Below are positions 53,872 to 64,000 of a stretch of DNA of 64,000 nt, piece after piece. Origin of the DNA: Sphingomonas sp. PAMC26645 (GTDB taxonomy: Bacteria; Pseudomonadota; Alphaproteobacteria; Sphingomonadales; Sphingomonadaceae); contig NZ_CP039249.1 in assembly GCF_004795835.1 (NCBI RefSeq), forward strand, positions 4,219,957 through 4,283,956, given 5' to 3'. The stretch's first letter is position 1, and every line of letters begins with the position of its first letter. The position numbers were made by a program, and so were the translations under genes. The notes under the pieces were generated by a model. That model was not told where the DNA came from and did not search any database. It saw only the letters and a list, made by a program, of their open reading frames with translations.

Positions 53872-55241
53872 TGCGCATTGGACAGACGCCGCGCGAGATC
53901 CCAGCTCTGGACGCGGATATCGGGCACCGCGACGACCTCCCACAGTCCGCCGCGAGTCATCGGTCCGATACAGTGGATACGATCGTCGGGCGTCCCGTCG
54001 GCGCGGATCGCGCGCGACTGCGCATCGACGTCGACGCCCAGCCGCAACGGATCGGGTCGGATCGCGCTCGCCGCGAGCAGGTGCTTCACGAGCGGCTGCT
54101 CCGAGCGCAGTAGGTCGCCCTGCGGCCCGGTGCAGTTCACGATCCGCACCGCGCGCGTGACGACCGGGTCGGTCTCGCCCCGTGGTCGCCACGTCAGCTT
54201 TGCCTGCGTTCCGTCGGCTTCGGCGGAAACGATCTTGCCCGCCGCGAAGGTCAACCGCCCGGTCGCGACGAGTGCCTCGACACGGTCCGCAACCGCCGGT
54301 GCGAGGCGGTGGCGATGGACGTCCCAATAGGGTCGCAGATGGCGAAGGAAGCGCCCGCGCACCTCCTGCGACGCCGCCGCCCACAGCATCTGCGTGACCG
54401 GCCGAAGCTCGTCGACTGCGCAGCGCCAGCCCTCTTCGGCGGCTCGCGCGCGGACATGGCGGACGAGGTCGGTCAGCCCACCCTGCGGTTTGTCCGAGAC
54501 GCCGCGGTGCGCCGGCGCGCCATCGACGTGCCGCCGCGGCGACAACCCGCGCCGCGACGTCGCCAGGATATGCCCGGCAAACCCTTGAGCATCGAGCAGC
54601 AACGCCGCGTCGATCGCGGTCAGTCCAGTTCCGACCAGCACGACGGTATCCTCCGCGCTCAAGCCCGTGGCTAAATCCGCCGCCCAAGGGTCCGCGTAGT
54701 AGACGCCGACTGGCAGGGCATCCGGCTTCAAGCCCGGCGGCGTATGCGGCGGCAGGTTTCCAAGTGCGAGCACCGCGGTGTCGGCCGCGATCTTGCGCCC
54801 ATCCGCCATCGTCAGCGCCACGCCGTCGTCTTCGACCGGATCGATCGCGCAGACCTCGCCCTCGACATGCACCAGCCGCCCGTCCGACTCCGCGATGGTC
54901 GCATCGAGCAGTTCGCGCAGATACGCGCCATACGTCGTGCGCGGAACGAAGGTCTTGCGGTCGCCCTTGCCGTGCGCCTCGAGCCAGCGGACGAAGTGGT
55001 CGGGATCGTCGGGCAACGCGCTCATGTTCCCCGCGCGGACGTTGAGCAAGTGATCCGGATGCGCCGCACTATACGCGACACCACGCGCAAGCTGCCGGTC
55101 TCGCCGTTCGATCAAGGTCACGCGCGGCCCCTCGTGCCGCATCAGATTGACTGCGAACAGCGCTCCCGAAAATCCGCCCCCGACGACGACGACATGATCC
55201 TCGGGCCCCGCAATCCGCGGCATCGTCGCTCGGTCGTCCAT
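53847..55241 (-). CDS. FAD/NAD(P)-binding oxidoreductase-like protein (NAD_binding_9 type)
   Basis: 464 residues. An N-terminal Rossmann dinucleotide motif GGGFSGALFAVNL (about 23-35), the ARGVAYSAAHPDHLLNVRAGNMSALPDDPDHF segment typical of the family, and a second nucleotide motif VVLVGTGLTAIDAALLLD around residue 195. Close relatives are annotated only as FAD/NAD(P)-binding or hydroxyacylglutathione-like proteins; substrate unknown. ATG 55241 precedes the Rossmann strand. The 25-nt overlap with nhaA suggests coupled expression. Confidence 0.85.
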   Translation of the reverse strand: MDDRATMPRIAGPEDHVVVVGGGFSGALFAVNLMRHEGPRVTLIERRDRQLARGVAYSAAHPDHLLNVRAGNMSALPDDPDHFVRWLEAHGKGDRKTFVPRTTYGAYLRELLDATIAESDGRLVHVEGEVCAIDPVEDDGVALTMADGRKIAADTAVLALGNLPPHTPPGLKPDALPVGVYYADPWAADLATGLSAEDTVVLVGTGLTAIDAALLLDAQGFAGHILATSRRGLSPRRHVDGAPAHRGVSDKPQGGLTDLVRHVRARAAEEGWRCAVDELRPVTQMLWAAASQEVRGRFLRHLRPYWDVHRHRLAPAVADRVEALVATGRLTFAAGKIVSAEADGTQAKLTWRPRGETDPVVTRAVRIVNCTGPQGDLLRSEQPLVKHLLAASAIRPDPLRLGVDVDAQSRAIRADGTPDDRIHCIGPMTRGGLWEVVAVPDIRVQSWDLARRLSNAQWVGGEGL

Positions 55242-55468
55242 CTGCTCGTTCACCTCGTTAGACGCTGGACGCCATGCCTGATCGGCAGCGACTAGCCTAC
55301 CCCCGAGCGACATCGCCACTTCCGAACCCGTCACATTGCCCCCTGTCCGTTCGCGCATCCCGAGCCGATTTACGACCACGTGATATCTGGCATTCCGACT
55401 GCAAGCCGAGCATGCTTGCGGGTGAACACGGCGCCCGCGCGGCCTGAGCTTACGGAAGATACGATACT

Positions 55469-57826
55469 ATGCCGACCCTCCCTTCTGCCGCGCGCCTCCT
55501 GTTGATGGGCACGTGCCTGACGTCGGCAATCATGACGCATGCAAAGGCCGATCCGCTCGCGACGCTCGACCGCAACGGAAGCCTCGTCGCGATCGAACCC
55601 TATGCGCCGAACATCGTCCGGGTCACCATTTCGCTCGATCGCGCGCTGGCCGATGCGCCACCGGGCGAAGGCCCCAACGCAAAGTCGAACGCGACAGGCT
55701 GGACGCACGGCACCGACGCAAGCGGCGACGTGTTCGCTTCCAGCGCAATGGCGTTGACCGTCAAGGCACAGCCCTGGCCAAAGGCGCCGTCGCAGATGCA
55801 GCGCTATTTCGCGCCGTCGCTGCCGCCCGTGTCCGTCGCCGTGCGCAAGCCCGATGGTTCGACGATCGCCGAGATGACCGGCTGGGAGATGTCGCCGCAG
55901 ACCGTCAACGGCGAAAAGACGTTCCGCGTCGGTGCAAGCTTCGCGGTGCAGCCGAACGAGCATTATTACGGGCTCGGCCAGAACCAGGAAGGCGTGCTCG
56001 ATCTCAAGGGCCGGACGATCGATTGCCGCCACAATTACGACGCGCCGGCGGGCGAGACGGTGTGCGTGCCGTTCATGGTCACCAACAAGGGCTACGGCAT
56101 CGTCTGGGACAATCCGTCGGCGACCACTGTCTCCCCCGGCCTGTCGAATTCGACTCACTGGCAGTCGACCGTCGGCGAACGCGTGTCGTTCTTCGTCATC
56201 ACGGGCAACACCACCGACGAATTGTACGCCGGTTATGCCAAGCTGACCGGCGCGACGCCGCTGCCGCCAAAGGCCGCATTCGGGCTGATCCAGTCCAAGG
56301 CACGCTACGAGACGCAGGCCGAACTGCTCGGTGTCGCCAGCGGCTACCGGAAGCGCGGGCTGCCGCTCGACGTGATGGTGCTCGACTGGTTCTACTGGAC
56401 GCGAATGGGCCAACTCGACATCGACCGCACCTATTTCCCCGATCCCAAGGGCATGAACGACACGCTGAAGAGCATGGGGATGCACTCGATCATCAGCGTG
56501 TGGCCGCGGTTCGAGAAGGAATCGCGCTATTTCAATTTCCTGGGCACCAAGGGGTGGCTGCTGAAGGACAAGGACGGCGGCGTGGTGGACGGCCTACCGA
56601 TCCGTTCGGACCGTGCCGGCGCGCTGCTCGATTCGACCAATCCGGATGCGCGCGGCTGGTTCTGGGACCGGATCCGCGACAATATCGCGAGCCAGGGCTT
56701 TGACTGGTTTTGGCTCGACGAGACCGAGCCGGATCTCGTGCCGGACGGCAATTTCTTCTCGATCGGGTCGGGCGACCGGTATCACAACCTCTATCCGCTG
56801 GTGCACACCAACAGCGTCGCGGAAGGGTCCGCGCGCGACCGGCCCGACTTCCGCAACCTGATCCTCGCGCGAGCCGCCTATCTTGGGACGCAGCGGAACG
56901 GCGCGCTGTTCTGGTCGTCGGACGTGCAGGCGAACTGGGAAACGCTGCACCGCCAAGTTCCCGCGGGGCTCGGCTTTACCGCGACCGGCATGGCGTATTG
57001 GAGCAGCGACACCGGCGGCTGGCAGTATCCGAACGGCCCGAAGGCGGAACATGCGCCGTTGCTTGATCCGGCGGGTGCGACCGCGATGTCGCCGAGCTAC
57101 ACAGACTATCCCGAACTATTCACGCGCTGGTTCGCGTATAACAGCTTCACGCCGACGCTGCGCATTCACGGCCAGCGTCCGGCGACGGCGATCTGGGATT
57201 ACGGTGCGGCGGCGGAACCGGTGCTCGCGGGCTTCCTGAAGCTGCGATATGCGCTGATCCCGTATCTCTATTCGCTCGGCTATCAGACCTACAAGACGGG
57301 GGCGCCGTTCATGCGCGCGCTGTTCATGGACTTCCCGAACGACCCCGCCGTCGCGACGATCGGCGACGAATATATGTTCGGCCCGGCCTTCCTGGTAGCA
57401 CCGGTCACGGAACAAGGCGCCACCAGCCGCAAGGTCTATCTGCCGGCCGGTTCAGAATGGTATGATTATTGGACCGATCAGCGGTTTGCCGGTGGTCAGA
57501 CGATTTTGGCCGCAGCGCCAATCGACCGCATTCCACTGTTCGTCCGCGCGGGTTCGATCGTCCCGATGGGCGTGCAGGTGCCGAGCACTGCGACGAAACA
57601 GGCGCTCGAGACGATCAAGGTCTATCCCGGCCGTGACGCGAGCTTCACGCTGTACGACGATGACGGCGTGACCAATGGTTACAAGAAGGGCAGCGGATCT
57701 AGCGCTGTTCTTCGTTGGAACGATGCGGCGAAGACATTGACCGCATCCGGCCCCCTGCCGACCCGCCAAGCGGTCAATACGCTGGTGAAGATCGTGACGC
57801 CGCGCGAGCTGGCGGCGGCACGCTAG
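55469..57826 (+). CDS. Exported glycoside hydrolase family 31 (alpha-xylosidase / alpha-glucosidase)
   Basis: 785 residues: signal peptide (to about residue 27), an N-terminal beta-sandwich, and the GH31 barrel with nucleophile Asp417 (WFWLDETEPD) and acid/base Asp485 (WSSDVQANW), then C-terminal beta domains. The LDETEPD signature resembles the xylosidase side of the family, but alpha-glucosidases cannot be excluded. Stand-alone gene without a visible LacI operator copy, so it may not belong to the 2-12 kb regulon. A hairpin follows its stop. Confidence 0.9.
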   Translation: MPTLPSAARLLLMGTCLTSAIMTHAKADPLATLDRNGSLVAIEPYAPNIVRVTISLDRALADAPPGEGPNAKSNATGWTHGTDASGDVFASSAMALTVKAQPWPKAPSQMQRYFAPSLPPVSVAVRKPDGSTIAEMTGWEMSPQTVNGEKTFRVGASFAVQPNEHYYGLGQNQEGVLDLKGRTIDCRHNYDAPAGETVCVPFMVTNKGYGIVWDNPSATTVSPGLSNSTHWQSTVGERVSFFVITGNTTDELYAGYAKLTGATPLPPKAAFGLIQSKARYETQAELLGVASGYRKRGLPLDVMVLDWFYWTRMGQLDIDRTYFPDPKGMNDTLKSMGMHSIISVWPRFEKESRYFNFLGTKGWLLKDKDGGVVDGLPIRSDRAGALLDSTNPDARGWFWDRIRDNIASQGFDWFWLDETEPDLVPDGNFFSIGSGDRYHNLYPLVHTNSVAEGSARDRPDFRNLILARAAYLGTQRNGALFWSSDVQANWETLHRQVPAGLGFTATGMAYWSSDTGGWQYPNGPKAEHAPLLDPAGATAMSPSYTDYPELFTRWFAYNSFTPTLRIHGQRPATAIWDYGAAAEPVLAGFLKLRYALIPYLYSLGYQTYKTGAPFMRALFMDFPNDPAVATIGDEYMFGPAFLVAPVTEQGATSRKVYLPAGSEWYDYWTDQRFAGGQTILAAAPIDRIPLFVRAGSIVPMGVQVPSTATKQALETIKVYPGRDASFTLYDDDGVTNGYKKGSGSSAVLRWNDAAKTLTASGPLPTRQAVNTLVKIVTPRELAAAR

Positions 57827-57836
57827 GGCCCGACGA

Positions 57837-57872
57837 AGGGCAGGTCCCGTTTCTTTAGAGGCGACCTGCCCT
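57837..57872. terminator. Bidirectional terminator-like hairpin
   Basis: A 10-bp perfect stem (AGGGCAGGTC with GACCTGCCCT) and 16-nt loop lies between the convergent stops at 57826 and 57891; TTTT follows a few bases after on the + strand. Confidence 0.6.
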
Positions 57873-57890
57873 GAGCGTTTTCCTGTTCGG

Positions 57891-58292
57891 CTACGCGTCG
57901 ACTAGCCGACCCAGCAGGTTCGTCATGCGCAGTCGACCGAGCACGGTTAGCTGAACGTGCGATCGGCGGCCGTCGCGGGCATCGCGAATGCGTTCGACCA
58001 GGTCGGCATCCTGCAACATCGTCAGATAGCGTAGCGCGGTGGCCGATGGCGCCCGCGCGCCGATGCAGACCGCCGAGACGCTCAGCCGGCGTTGCTCGTG
58101 TTCCGAGATGAACAGATCCAGTAGGATATCCCAGGCAGGTTCCGAGAACAGCGCGTCGCCAAGCATCGCATCCCGGACCTTGCGGAGTTCGTACAGCCGC
58201 CGGGCCATATCGACCAGAACGGTATCCGATACGGCGAACGGCGTCGCGCGCTTGGCGATATTGATCGGCGCCATGGCAAGTGCGTAGGTCAT
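57891..58292 (-). CDS. Winged-helix (MarR-like) regulator
   Basis: 133 residues. A winged-helix fold is readable: helix pair EPAWDILLDLFISEHEQRRLSVSAVCIGARAPSATALRYLTMLQDADLVERI and a wing RDARDGRRSHVQLT. The N-terminus FAVSDTVLVDMARRLYELRKVRDAMLGDALF is the usual lead-in of a sphingomonad family of small MarR-like regulators. It is the last gene of a three-gene set with a polytopic membrane protein (19 nt upstream) and an anchored HTH protein. Targets unknown. Confidence 0.8.
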   Translation of the reverse strand: MTYALAMAPINIAKRATPFAVSDTVLVDMARRLYELRKVRDAMLGDALFSEPAWDILLDLFISEHEQRRLSVSAVCIGARAPSATALRYLTMLQDADLVERIRDARDGRRSHVQLTVLGRLRMTNLLGRLVDA

Positions 58293-58311
58293 AAACGTCT
58301 TCCGAATTCGC

Positions 58312-58770
58312 TTATCGGATCGTGCGGTCCTGACGACTCCAGTCGAGATCCCAGCCCTGGGCCTGGATCCGCCGCGAATGCCTGACCGTCCCGATCACGA
58401 GAAGCAGAACGATGGGATAACTCCAGACGGCAGAGAGGACGGCATAGACGAGCCGGATGACGTCAGGGCTGATCGCCTTGGCCAGATGAGCCCCCGTCCC
58501 CAATGCGTGGAGCGCGGTGACCCAGGCTGGCCAGAAGCGATCGGCATGCAACGTGATCATGATCATCACGACAAGCAGGATCAGGTCGACGACCATGACA
58601 CCGACCTCCATCCCGGCGAACAATACCGGGATGTCGCGCTGGATGACGCTGGTGGAGAGCGCTGCCAGCAACAGGGCCAGGCCCGTCAACCGCTCCGGTG
58701 CCCCGCCCCGCAGGAGCGCGTAGCCGGACGCGGTCAACTGTATCGCGTAGAACACCCAGACCCGATCCAA
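58312..58770 (-). CDS. Polytopic membrane protein of unknown function
   Basis: 152 residues with four likely membrane helices (about 5-20, 28-45, 52-75 and 105-128) and a basic C-terminal tail (RHSRRIQAQGWDLDWSRQDR). I recognise no family beyond a small integral membrane protein. It sits between two predicted DNA-binding proteins, 32 nt downstream of the anchored HTH gene, so it may be a sensor or partner. Confidence 0.7.
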   Translation of the reverse strand: MDRVWVFYAIQLTASGYALLRGGAPERLTGLALLLAALSTSVIQRDIPVLFAGMEVGVMVVDLILLVVMIMITLHADRFWPAWVTALHALGTGAHLAKAISPDVIRLVYAVLSAVWSYPIVLLLVIGTVRHSRRIQAQGWDLDWSRQDRTIR

Positions 58771-58802
58771 CTCTTATCTCCGCAGGACCGTCAGTCGGTC
58801 GT

Positions 58803-59819
58803 TCAGGCGACCGCGGCCAGATGGACCGGGGCGTCGAATTCGGTCGCAAGCCGCAGCGTGCCCTCGTTCGGCGGGCATTCCGCGGTGTCGCCGTAGCCGT
58901 AGAACTGGCCGAGACCGATCTCGGTACGGACATCGACCAACGCACGGTGTGCATCGATGAAGCGCTGCCGGACGGCGACCATCTCGAACGATGCCTGCGA
59001 TACCATCTGTAACGCGGCAGCGCCGGTGCCGAGCGGCAGGTTCGCCGCAACGCGCTGCTGCATCAGCGTCGCCATGCACGAAGCGGTGAGCATCGCGGCC
59101 TTGTCGACCGCGGCCTCTGCCTCGAGAAAGTCATTGGCTACCCTGTCGGCGGCGCGGCGTCGTTCCCTCAACATCGAAATTCCTCCCCTGGGCACCGACG
59201 TTGCGGTGCCGTGCACAGGAGCGTTCTGCTCTCGGTTCGATCGTAACAGCGTCGTCAACGTCATCGCCATGTTGACCACCGCCATCGACGTGACAGCGAT
59301 CAGTCCCATGAGTGCAAGCAGTCGAAATATCCTGTCGCCGATCGAAAACCGATTGCGCGCGCCCCCCGTCGATCCGCTGCCACGGGACAACCCAAGGAAG
59401 CGGCGAACAAACCCCCATGGCTCGATCTGATCGCTGCTTGCAGACTTGGAGGGGGTGGAGGGAACGTCGAGTGGTTCGGATGGTAGCCGTTCGTATGCGC
59501 CGGCCTGTTCGGCAGGTAATGCTGGCTCGGCAAGGGTACCAGCGTTGGACGCAGGACGGTCGCGAGCGAGCAGGACATCGTCCACCCCCTCACGCTCATG
59601 GTCTTGCAGCCGACGGGCCGCCTCGAACCGCGTGCCGACGCCGAGGATCTGGATCGCACGCTCGATCCGCTTGTCGATCGCAGACGGCGACACGCCGACG
59701 ATCAGCGCGATCTCCTTCGAGTTGTGATGGGTCAGTACGAGCCGGAGACAGGCGCGTTGGGCTTCGGTCAACTGATCGATGCGTCCTGCGGTCATGCCGC
59801 GATGGTAGCGGGAACCCAT
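58803..59819 (-). CDS. Membrane-anchored LuxR-type HTH regulator
   Basis: 338 residues. A LuxR/sigma-4-like HTH is at about 15-60 (LTEAQRACLRLVLTHHNSKEIALIVGVSPSAIDKRIERAIQILG), a disordered Pro/Ser-rich linker runs to about 130, a single transmembrane helix follows at about 164-192, and a helical domain on the far side runs to the end. This is a ToxR-like one-component layout with no receiver or ligand domain before the HTH. GGAAGG precedes ATG 59819; ATG 59795 is possible. Divergent from the lipoprotein gene at 59941. Confidence 0.8.
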   Translation of the reverse strand: MGSRYHRGMTAGRIDQLTEAQRACLRLVLTHHNSKEIALIVGVSPSAIDKRIERAIQILGVGTRFEAARRLQDHEREGVDDVLLARDRPASNAGTLAEPALPAEQAGAYERLPSEPLDVPSTPSKSASSDQIEPWGFVRRFLGLSRGSGSTGGARNRFSIGDRIFRLLALMGLIAVTSMAVVNMAMTLTTLLRSNREQNAPVHGTATSVPRGGISMLRERRRAADRVANDFLEAEAAVDKAAMLTASCMATLMQQRVAANLPLGTGAAALQMVSQASFEMVAVRQRFIDAHRALVDVRTEIGLGQFYGYGDTAECPPNEGTLRLATEFDAPVHLAAVA

Positions 59820-59940
59820 GACGGTTGCACCTTCCGCGTGAGAGCGGAGGAAACTGAATTACAAACCCCTGAATTGGAAAGAATTTCTGGAGCCCAATTG
59901 ACGAGCAGATCTTAGTATCGGCGCAAATAGAGAGGGTGCG

Positions 59941-60816
59941 ATGATCGATGCTGCGGCAAACGCCAGGCTGGGCCTGCGCGTGGAGGAAAAGCAACGCCTG
60001 AGGCGGGGCGGATTTCCACTGATTGCGGCGGCGATATTGTCCACGATGCTCGCCGGTTGCGTCAATCCGGTTGGCCGTTCGCTGTACCAGCCTGCCCCGC
60101 TCGCAACGACGCCGACATGGACCGGACGGACGCCGAGGCTGGTCGAAGCAATCGCGGCTGACGGAGTTCATTTGCAGGGCTGGTTCTGGCCGCCGAAAAC
60201 ACCGGGCGGCGCGGTGCTGATCTATGTCCCAGGACGTGCGGGCAATCGCGACATCGCGGCGAAGGCCGCGCAGGCCTTCGCGCGTGACGGCCGCGGCGTG
60301 CTCGTCGCGTCGTATCGAGGCTATGGCGACAATCCGGGCGTTCCGGACGAACGCGGACTGTACCAGGACGGCCGCGCGTTTGTGGATTTGGCAGAACGGC
60401 TCGTGCCAGAGGGCAAGCACTTCCTGTTTGGTGACGGACTCGGCGCAGCAGTGGCGTTGCACGTGGCCGCGGATTTATCGGCCGGGGCGGGCGTCGACGG
60501 GGTCGTGACGCTCGGCGCGTTCGACTCCTTCGCGCGGTTCGTGCCTGGCCTGGAGCGTGGCCTATATGCAGCGGCGTTCGACAATGTTGCGGCTATTCGT
60601 CGCGTGACGGTGCCGGTGCTGCTGATGCACGGCCGCAAGGACGAGGTCGTGCCGTTTGCCGCGGCGGAGCGGTTGCGCGCGGCGGCTGGTGGCAAGGCTT
60701 TGGTCGTGCCGATCGACGGTGAGGCGTATCACAGCTTCGACTTGAGCCACATCGCGCCGGTGGTGTGGCGTGCGCTGGACCAGATTGCCGCGGACGAAGC
60801 GACGGCAGCGAAGTAG
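59941..60816 (+). CDS. Alpha/beta-hydrolase-fold lipoprotein lacking the nucleophilic serine
   Basis: 291 residues with a lipoprotein signal (lipobox LAGC, about residue 40) and an alpha/beta-hydrolase domain. The expected nucleophile elbow GxSxG reads G-D-G-L-G: residue 166 is Gly where the Ser should be. The other triad members seem kept: Asp234 (HGRKDEVVP) and His264 (AYHSFD). It may therefore be a binding protein rather than an esterase, or use another residue. It is divergent from the anchored HTH gene and shares a 121-nt promoter region with it. Confidence 0.8.
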   Translation: MIDAAANARLGLRVEEKQRLRRGGFPLIAAAILSTMLAGCVNPVGRSLYQPAPLATTPTWTGRTPRLVEAIAADGVHLQGWFWPPKTPGGAVLIYVPGRAGNRDIAAKAAQAFARDGRGVLVASYRGYGDNPGVPDERGLYQDGRAFVDLAERLVPEGKHFLFGDGLGAAVALHVAADLSAGAGVDGVVTLGAFDSFARFVPGLERGLYAAAFDNVAAIRRVTVPVLLMHGRKDEVVPFAAAERLRAAAGGKALVVPIDGEAYHSFDLSHIAPVVWRALDQIAADEATAAK

Positions 60817-60821
60817 CGGGT

Positions 60822-61376
60822 TTAGTCGCGAGCGAAGATCTCGCTGTGGGGGATCGTGAGGCCGAGCGAGGGAATGACGAGGTCAAGCGAGGTCGAAAAC
60901 AATGTTTCGATCCAGCCGCCCTCGATCCGCTGGTGAACCGACAGCGCCTCGGCATCGACGTCGACGAAGGCGAGCGTGTCGACGGAATCGATCGCGCGGT
61001 ATTCGTCTCGCTTGACGGTCAAATCGAAGTGTCGGGTCGATGGGGACAGTATCTCGATGATGACGCGCGGATCGGACAGGGTCAGATCGTCGGGCCGGTC
61101 GCCGGGCGCGCCGCAATCGATGGTGAGATCGGGGTAGCGCACCGATCGATCCTGCGTGCGGACTGCCATGTCGGAGCCGTAGGGTGTGCAGCCCGAACCG
61201 CGCAGGGCAGACCGGACAAACGCCGTCAGGTTCACTTGCACGCGTGAATGATCGCGTGTGCCGCCGGCCATCATGCGGATGACGCCGTTGTCGAGTTCGG
61301 CCTTCATGTCGGCGCCGAAATCGATCTGGAGGAATTCCTCGGCTGTCAGCAGCCGGTAGTGCGGGTCGCTCGCCAT
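60822..61376 (-). CDS. Uma2-family (DUF820) PD-(D/E)xK nuclease-like protein
   Basis: 184 residues. The restriction-endonuclease-like core shows YPDLTIDC, VIIEILSPSTRHFDLTVKRDEYRAI, with Asp, Glu and Lys in PD-ExK order, and N-terminal YRLLTAEEFLQID. Uma2 proteins are widespread, abundant in cyanobacteria, and mostly uncharacterised. Its stop lies 5 nt from the convergent hydrolase stop. ATG 61376 begins the conserved N-terminus. Confidence 0.88.
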   Translation of the reverse strand: MASDPHYRLLTAEEFLQIDFGADMKAELDNGVIRMMAGGTRDHSRVQVNLTAFVRSALRGSGCTPYGSDMAVRTQDRSVRYPDLTIDCGAPGDRPDDLTLSDPRVIIEILSPSTRHFDLTVKRDEYRAIDSVDTLAFVDVDAEALSVHQRIEGGWIETLFSTSLDLVIPSLGLTIPHSEIFARD

Positions 61377-61408
61377 GACGGGGACATACGCTGGTTGGGC
61401 GGACAAAC

Positions 61409-61438
61409 AAAGGGCCGGGAATTGCTCCCCGGCCCTTT
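61409..61438 (-). terminator. Rho-independent terminator for groESL
   Basis: An 11-bp perfect stem (AAAGGGCCGGG with CCCGGCCCTTT) and 8-nt loop. Read on the minus strand it is followed by TGTTTGT, and it lies between groEL and the Uma2 gene. Confidence 0.75.
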
Positions 61439-61463
61439 GCTTTGGTCGTCTGTTCGGAACGGA

Positions 61464-61486
61464 GGACCGGCGAAGCCGGTCCTTTT
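61464..61486 (+). terminator. Hairpin with T-run on the + strand
   Basis: 8-bp stem GGACCGGC/GCCGGTCC, GAA loop, then TTTT. It could stop transcription running from the hydrolase gene toward groEL. Confidence 0.55.
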
Positions 61487-61530
61487 CGTCGGACGGGACT
61501 GGGGGCTTGCGCCGCCCAGCCCGCCGGCCG

Positions 61531-63300
<1,770 letters not shown>

Positions 63301-63339
63301 TCACGTCAGCATGACGCCGACGATCCCGAGCCCGTCGGG

Positions 63340-63627
63340 TCAACCGACGATGCCGAGAATGTCCGATTCCTTCATGATCAGCAGGTCTTCGCCGTCGACC
63401 TTGACCTCGGTGCCCGACCATTTGCCGAACAGGATCTTGTCGCCGGTCTTGACGTCCAGCGGGGTGATCGTGCCGTTCTCGGCGCGGGTGCCGGTGCCGA
63501 TGGCGACGACTTCGCCTTCCTGCGGCTTTTCCTTGGCGGTGTCGGGGATGATGATGCCGCCAGCCGTCTTCTCTTCGGCTTCGAGGCGCTTCACCAGCAC
63601 GCGATCATGCAATGGACGAAAGTTCAT
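63340..63627 (-). CDS. groES: Co-chaperonin GroES
   Basis: 95 residues from ATG 63627, the canonical start [15 protein letters not shown]. An in-frame ATG 9 nt upstream has an AAAGGAC that would be only 1-2 nt away, whereas it is about 10 nt from 63627. Mobile loop [21 protein letters not shown] and base IGTGTR are intact. Confidence 0.98.
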   Translation of the reverse strand: MNFRPLHDRVLVKRLEAEEKTAGGIIIPDTAKEKPQEGEVVAIGTGTRAENGTITPLDVKTGDKILFGKWSGTEVKVDGEDLLIMKESDILGIVG

Positions 63628-63661
63628 GGGATCCATGTCCTTTTGGGATTGTGACAGATTT

Positions 63662-63688
63662 CTGGCACTCAGGGATACCGAGTGCCAA
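63662..63688. promoter_or_regulatory. CIRCE element (HrcA operator)
   Basis: CTGGCACTC-N9-GAGTGCCAA, the 9-9-9 inverted repeat of CIRCE. It lies 34-60 nt upstream of the groES start on the minus strand. HrcA bound here represses groESL until heat shock. Confidence 0.93.
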
Positions 63689-63822
63689 CGGACGGCATAT
63701 GTGCCTCGGGGTGCGGCATGTCAAAGGTTCCGGGGGCGAAATTTTTTCGGGCGGGCGTGGTATTCGGGCATCGTGGCTGAGGGGGTGCGGATCAGGGAAA
63801 GAGCAAGTACCCCGCCTCGGCT

Positions 63823-63920
63823 CCGTCATCCTCGCGCACGCGGGGATCCATACGGGCAAGCCCATCGATAGAAGCGCGGCCGTCCGAGTTTATGGGTCCC
63901 CGCCTCCGCGGGGATGACGG
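63823..63920. repeat. Paired palindromic repeat, family D
   Basis: CCGTCATCC...CGCGGGGATCCAT and facing ATGGGTCCCCGCCTCCGCGGGGATGACGG, about 98 nt in total, the same two-unit design as families A-C but with other bases. Confidence 0.75.
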
Positions 63921-63960
63921 ATTAAGGGAGGATGTGGCGCGGGAGTGGGACGGCCCTTCT

Positions 63961-64000
63961 GCTCCCCTTCCGCTTGCGGGAGGGGTCGGGGGAGGGGTTT
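63961..64000. repeat. Partial CTCCC/GGGAG repeat cut by the window end
   Basis: CTCCCCTTCCGCTTGCGGGAGGGG then TCGGGGGAGGGG, a relative of family A or of the 18531 element; the partner unit would lie beyond the window. Confidence 0.6.

Larger units (their letters stand above)
63628..64000. other. groESL promoter region and flanking repeats
   Basis: The interval holds the CIRCE element, presumably the groESL promoter, and two further repeat blocks (63823-63920 and 63961-64000). No gene is supported in it. Confidence 0.7.

Overview
The window is GC-rich, densely coded DNA of a Gram-negative alphaproteobacterium, most likely Sphingomonas or a close sphingomonad. The inference rests on gene content: two TonB-dependent receptors, a CIRCE-controlled groESL, a TorF-type porin heading a kdp operon, an MdoG/MdoH glucan pair, an AcvB/MprF lipid operon, many GTG/TTG starts and abundant paired palindromic repeats. 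I saw no rRNA, tRNA, phage genes, IS transposase or CRISPR array. It reads as ordinary chromosome.

Region by region. 1-1.8 kb: tail of a barrel-type (autotransporter-like) protein and a YhbW-like luciferase-family oxidoreductase. 1.9-12.5 kb: a pentosan (arabinoxylan-like) utilisation locus with GH43 and MFS genes (coupled), a secreted GH51, a LacI-type regulator, a TonB receptor and a secreted alpha/beta hydrolase; three copies of a TAACGT-cored operator sit before the MFS, GH51 and receptor genes. 12.6-18.5 kb: anchored thermonuclease, small barrel protein, acidic protein, Bcr/CflA exporter, lipoprotein, 2OG-Fe(II) oxygenase. 18.9-29.3 kb: polA, a flippase, polyprenyl diphosphate synthase, chorismate mutase, an AcvB/VirJ-DUF2147-MprF operon for aminoacyl-phosphatidylglycerol turnover, and a dTMP kinase-like gene. 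29.5-32.8 kb: a TonB receptor and full-length ModE behind a near-perfect ModE box, which predicts TonB-dependent molybdate/tungstate uptake. 33.0-39.7 kb: a MarR-led efflux operon (FUSC, DUF1656, HlyD, outer-membrane factor, DHA2 MFS). 39.8-43.4 kb: opgGH and a small membrane protein. 43.6-52.6 kb: a complete Kdp potassium system headed by a porin and an extra 27-residue membrane peptide, with repeats inserted between kdpB and kdpC. 52.7-57.8 kb: nhaA, an FAD/NAD(P) protein and a secreted GH31. 57.9-60.8 kb: an unstudied-looking cluster of a membrane-anchored HTH protein, a polytopic membrane protein and a winged-helix regulator, divergent from a lipoprotein hydrolase homologue that lacks its catalytic serine. 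60.8-64 kb: a Uma2-family protein and groESL.

The most striking non-coding theme is a set of about 100-nt modules made of two facing palindromic units (REPIN-like). They fall in two main sequence families (A: three complete copies; B: four) plus several related pairs. One lies inside the kdp operon and one inside the 5' coding region of an outer-membrane factor.
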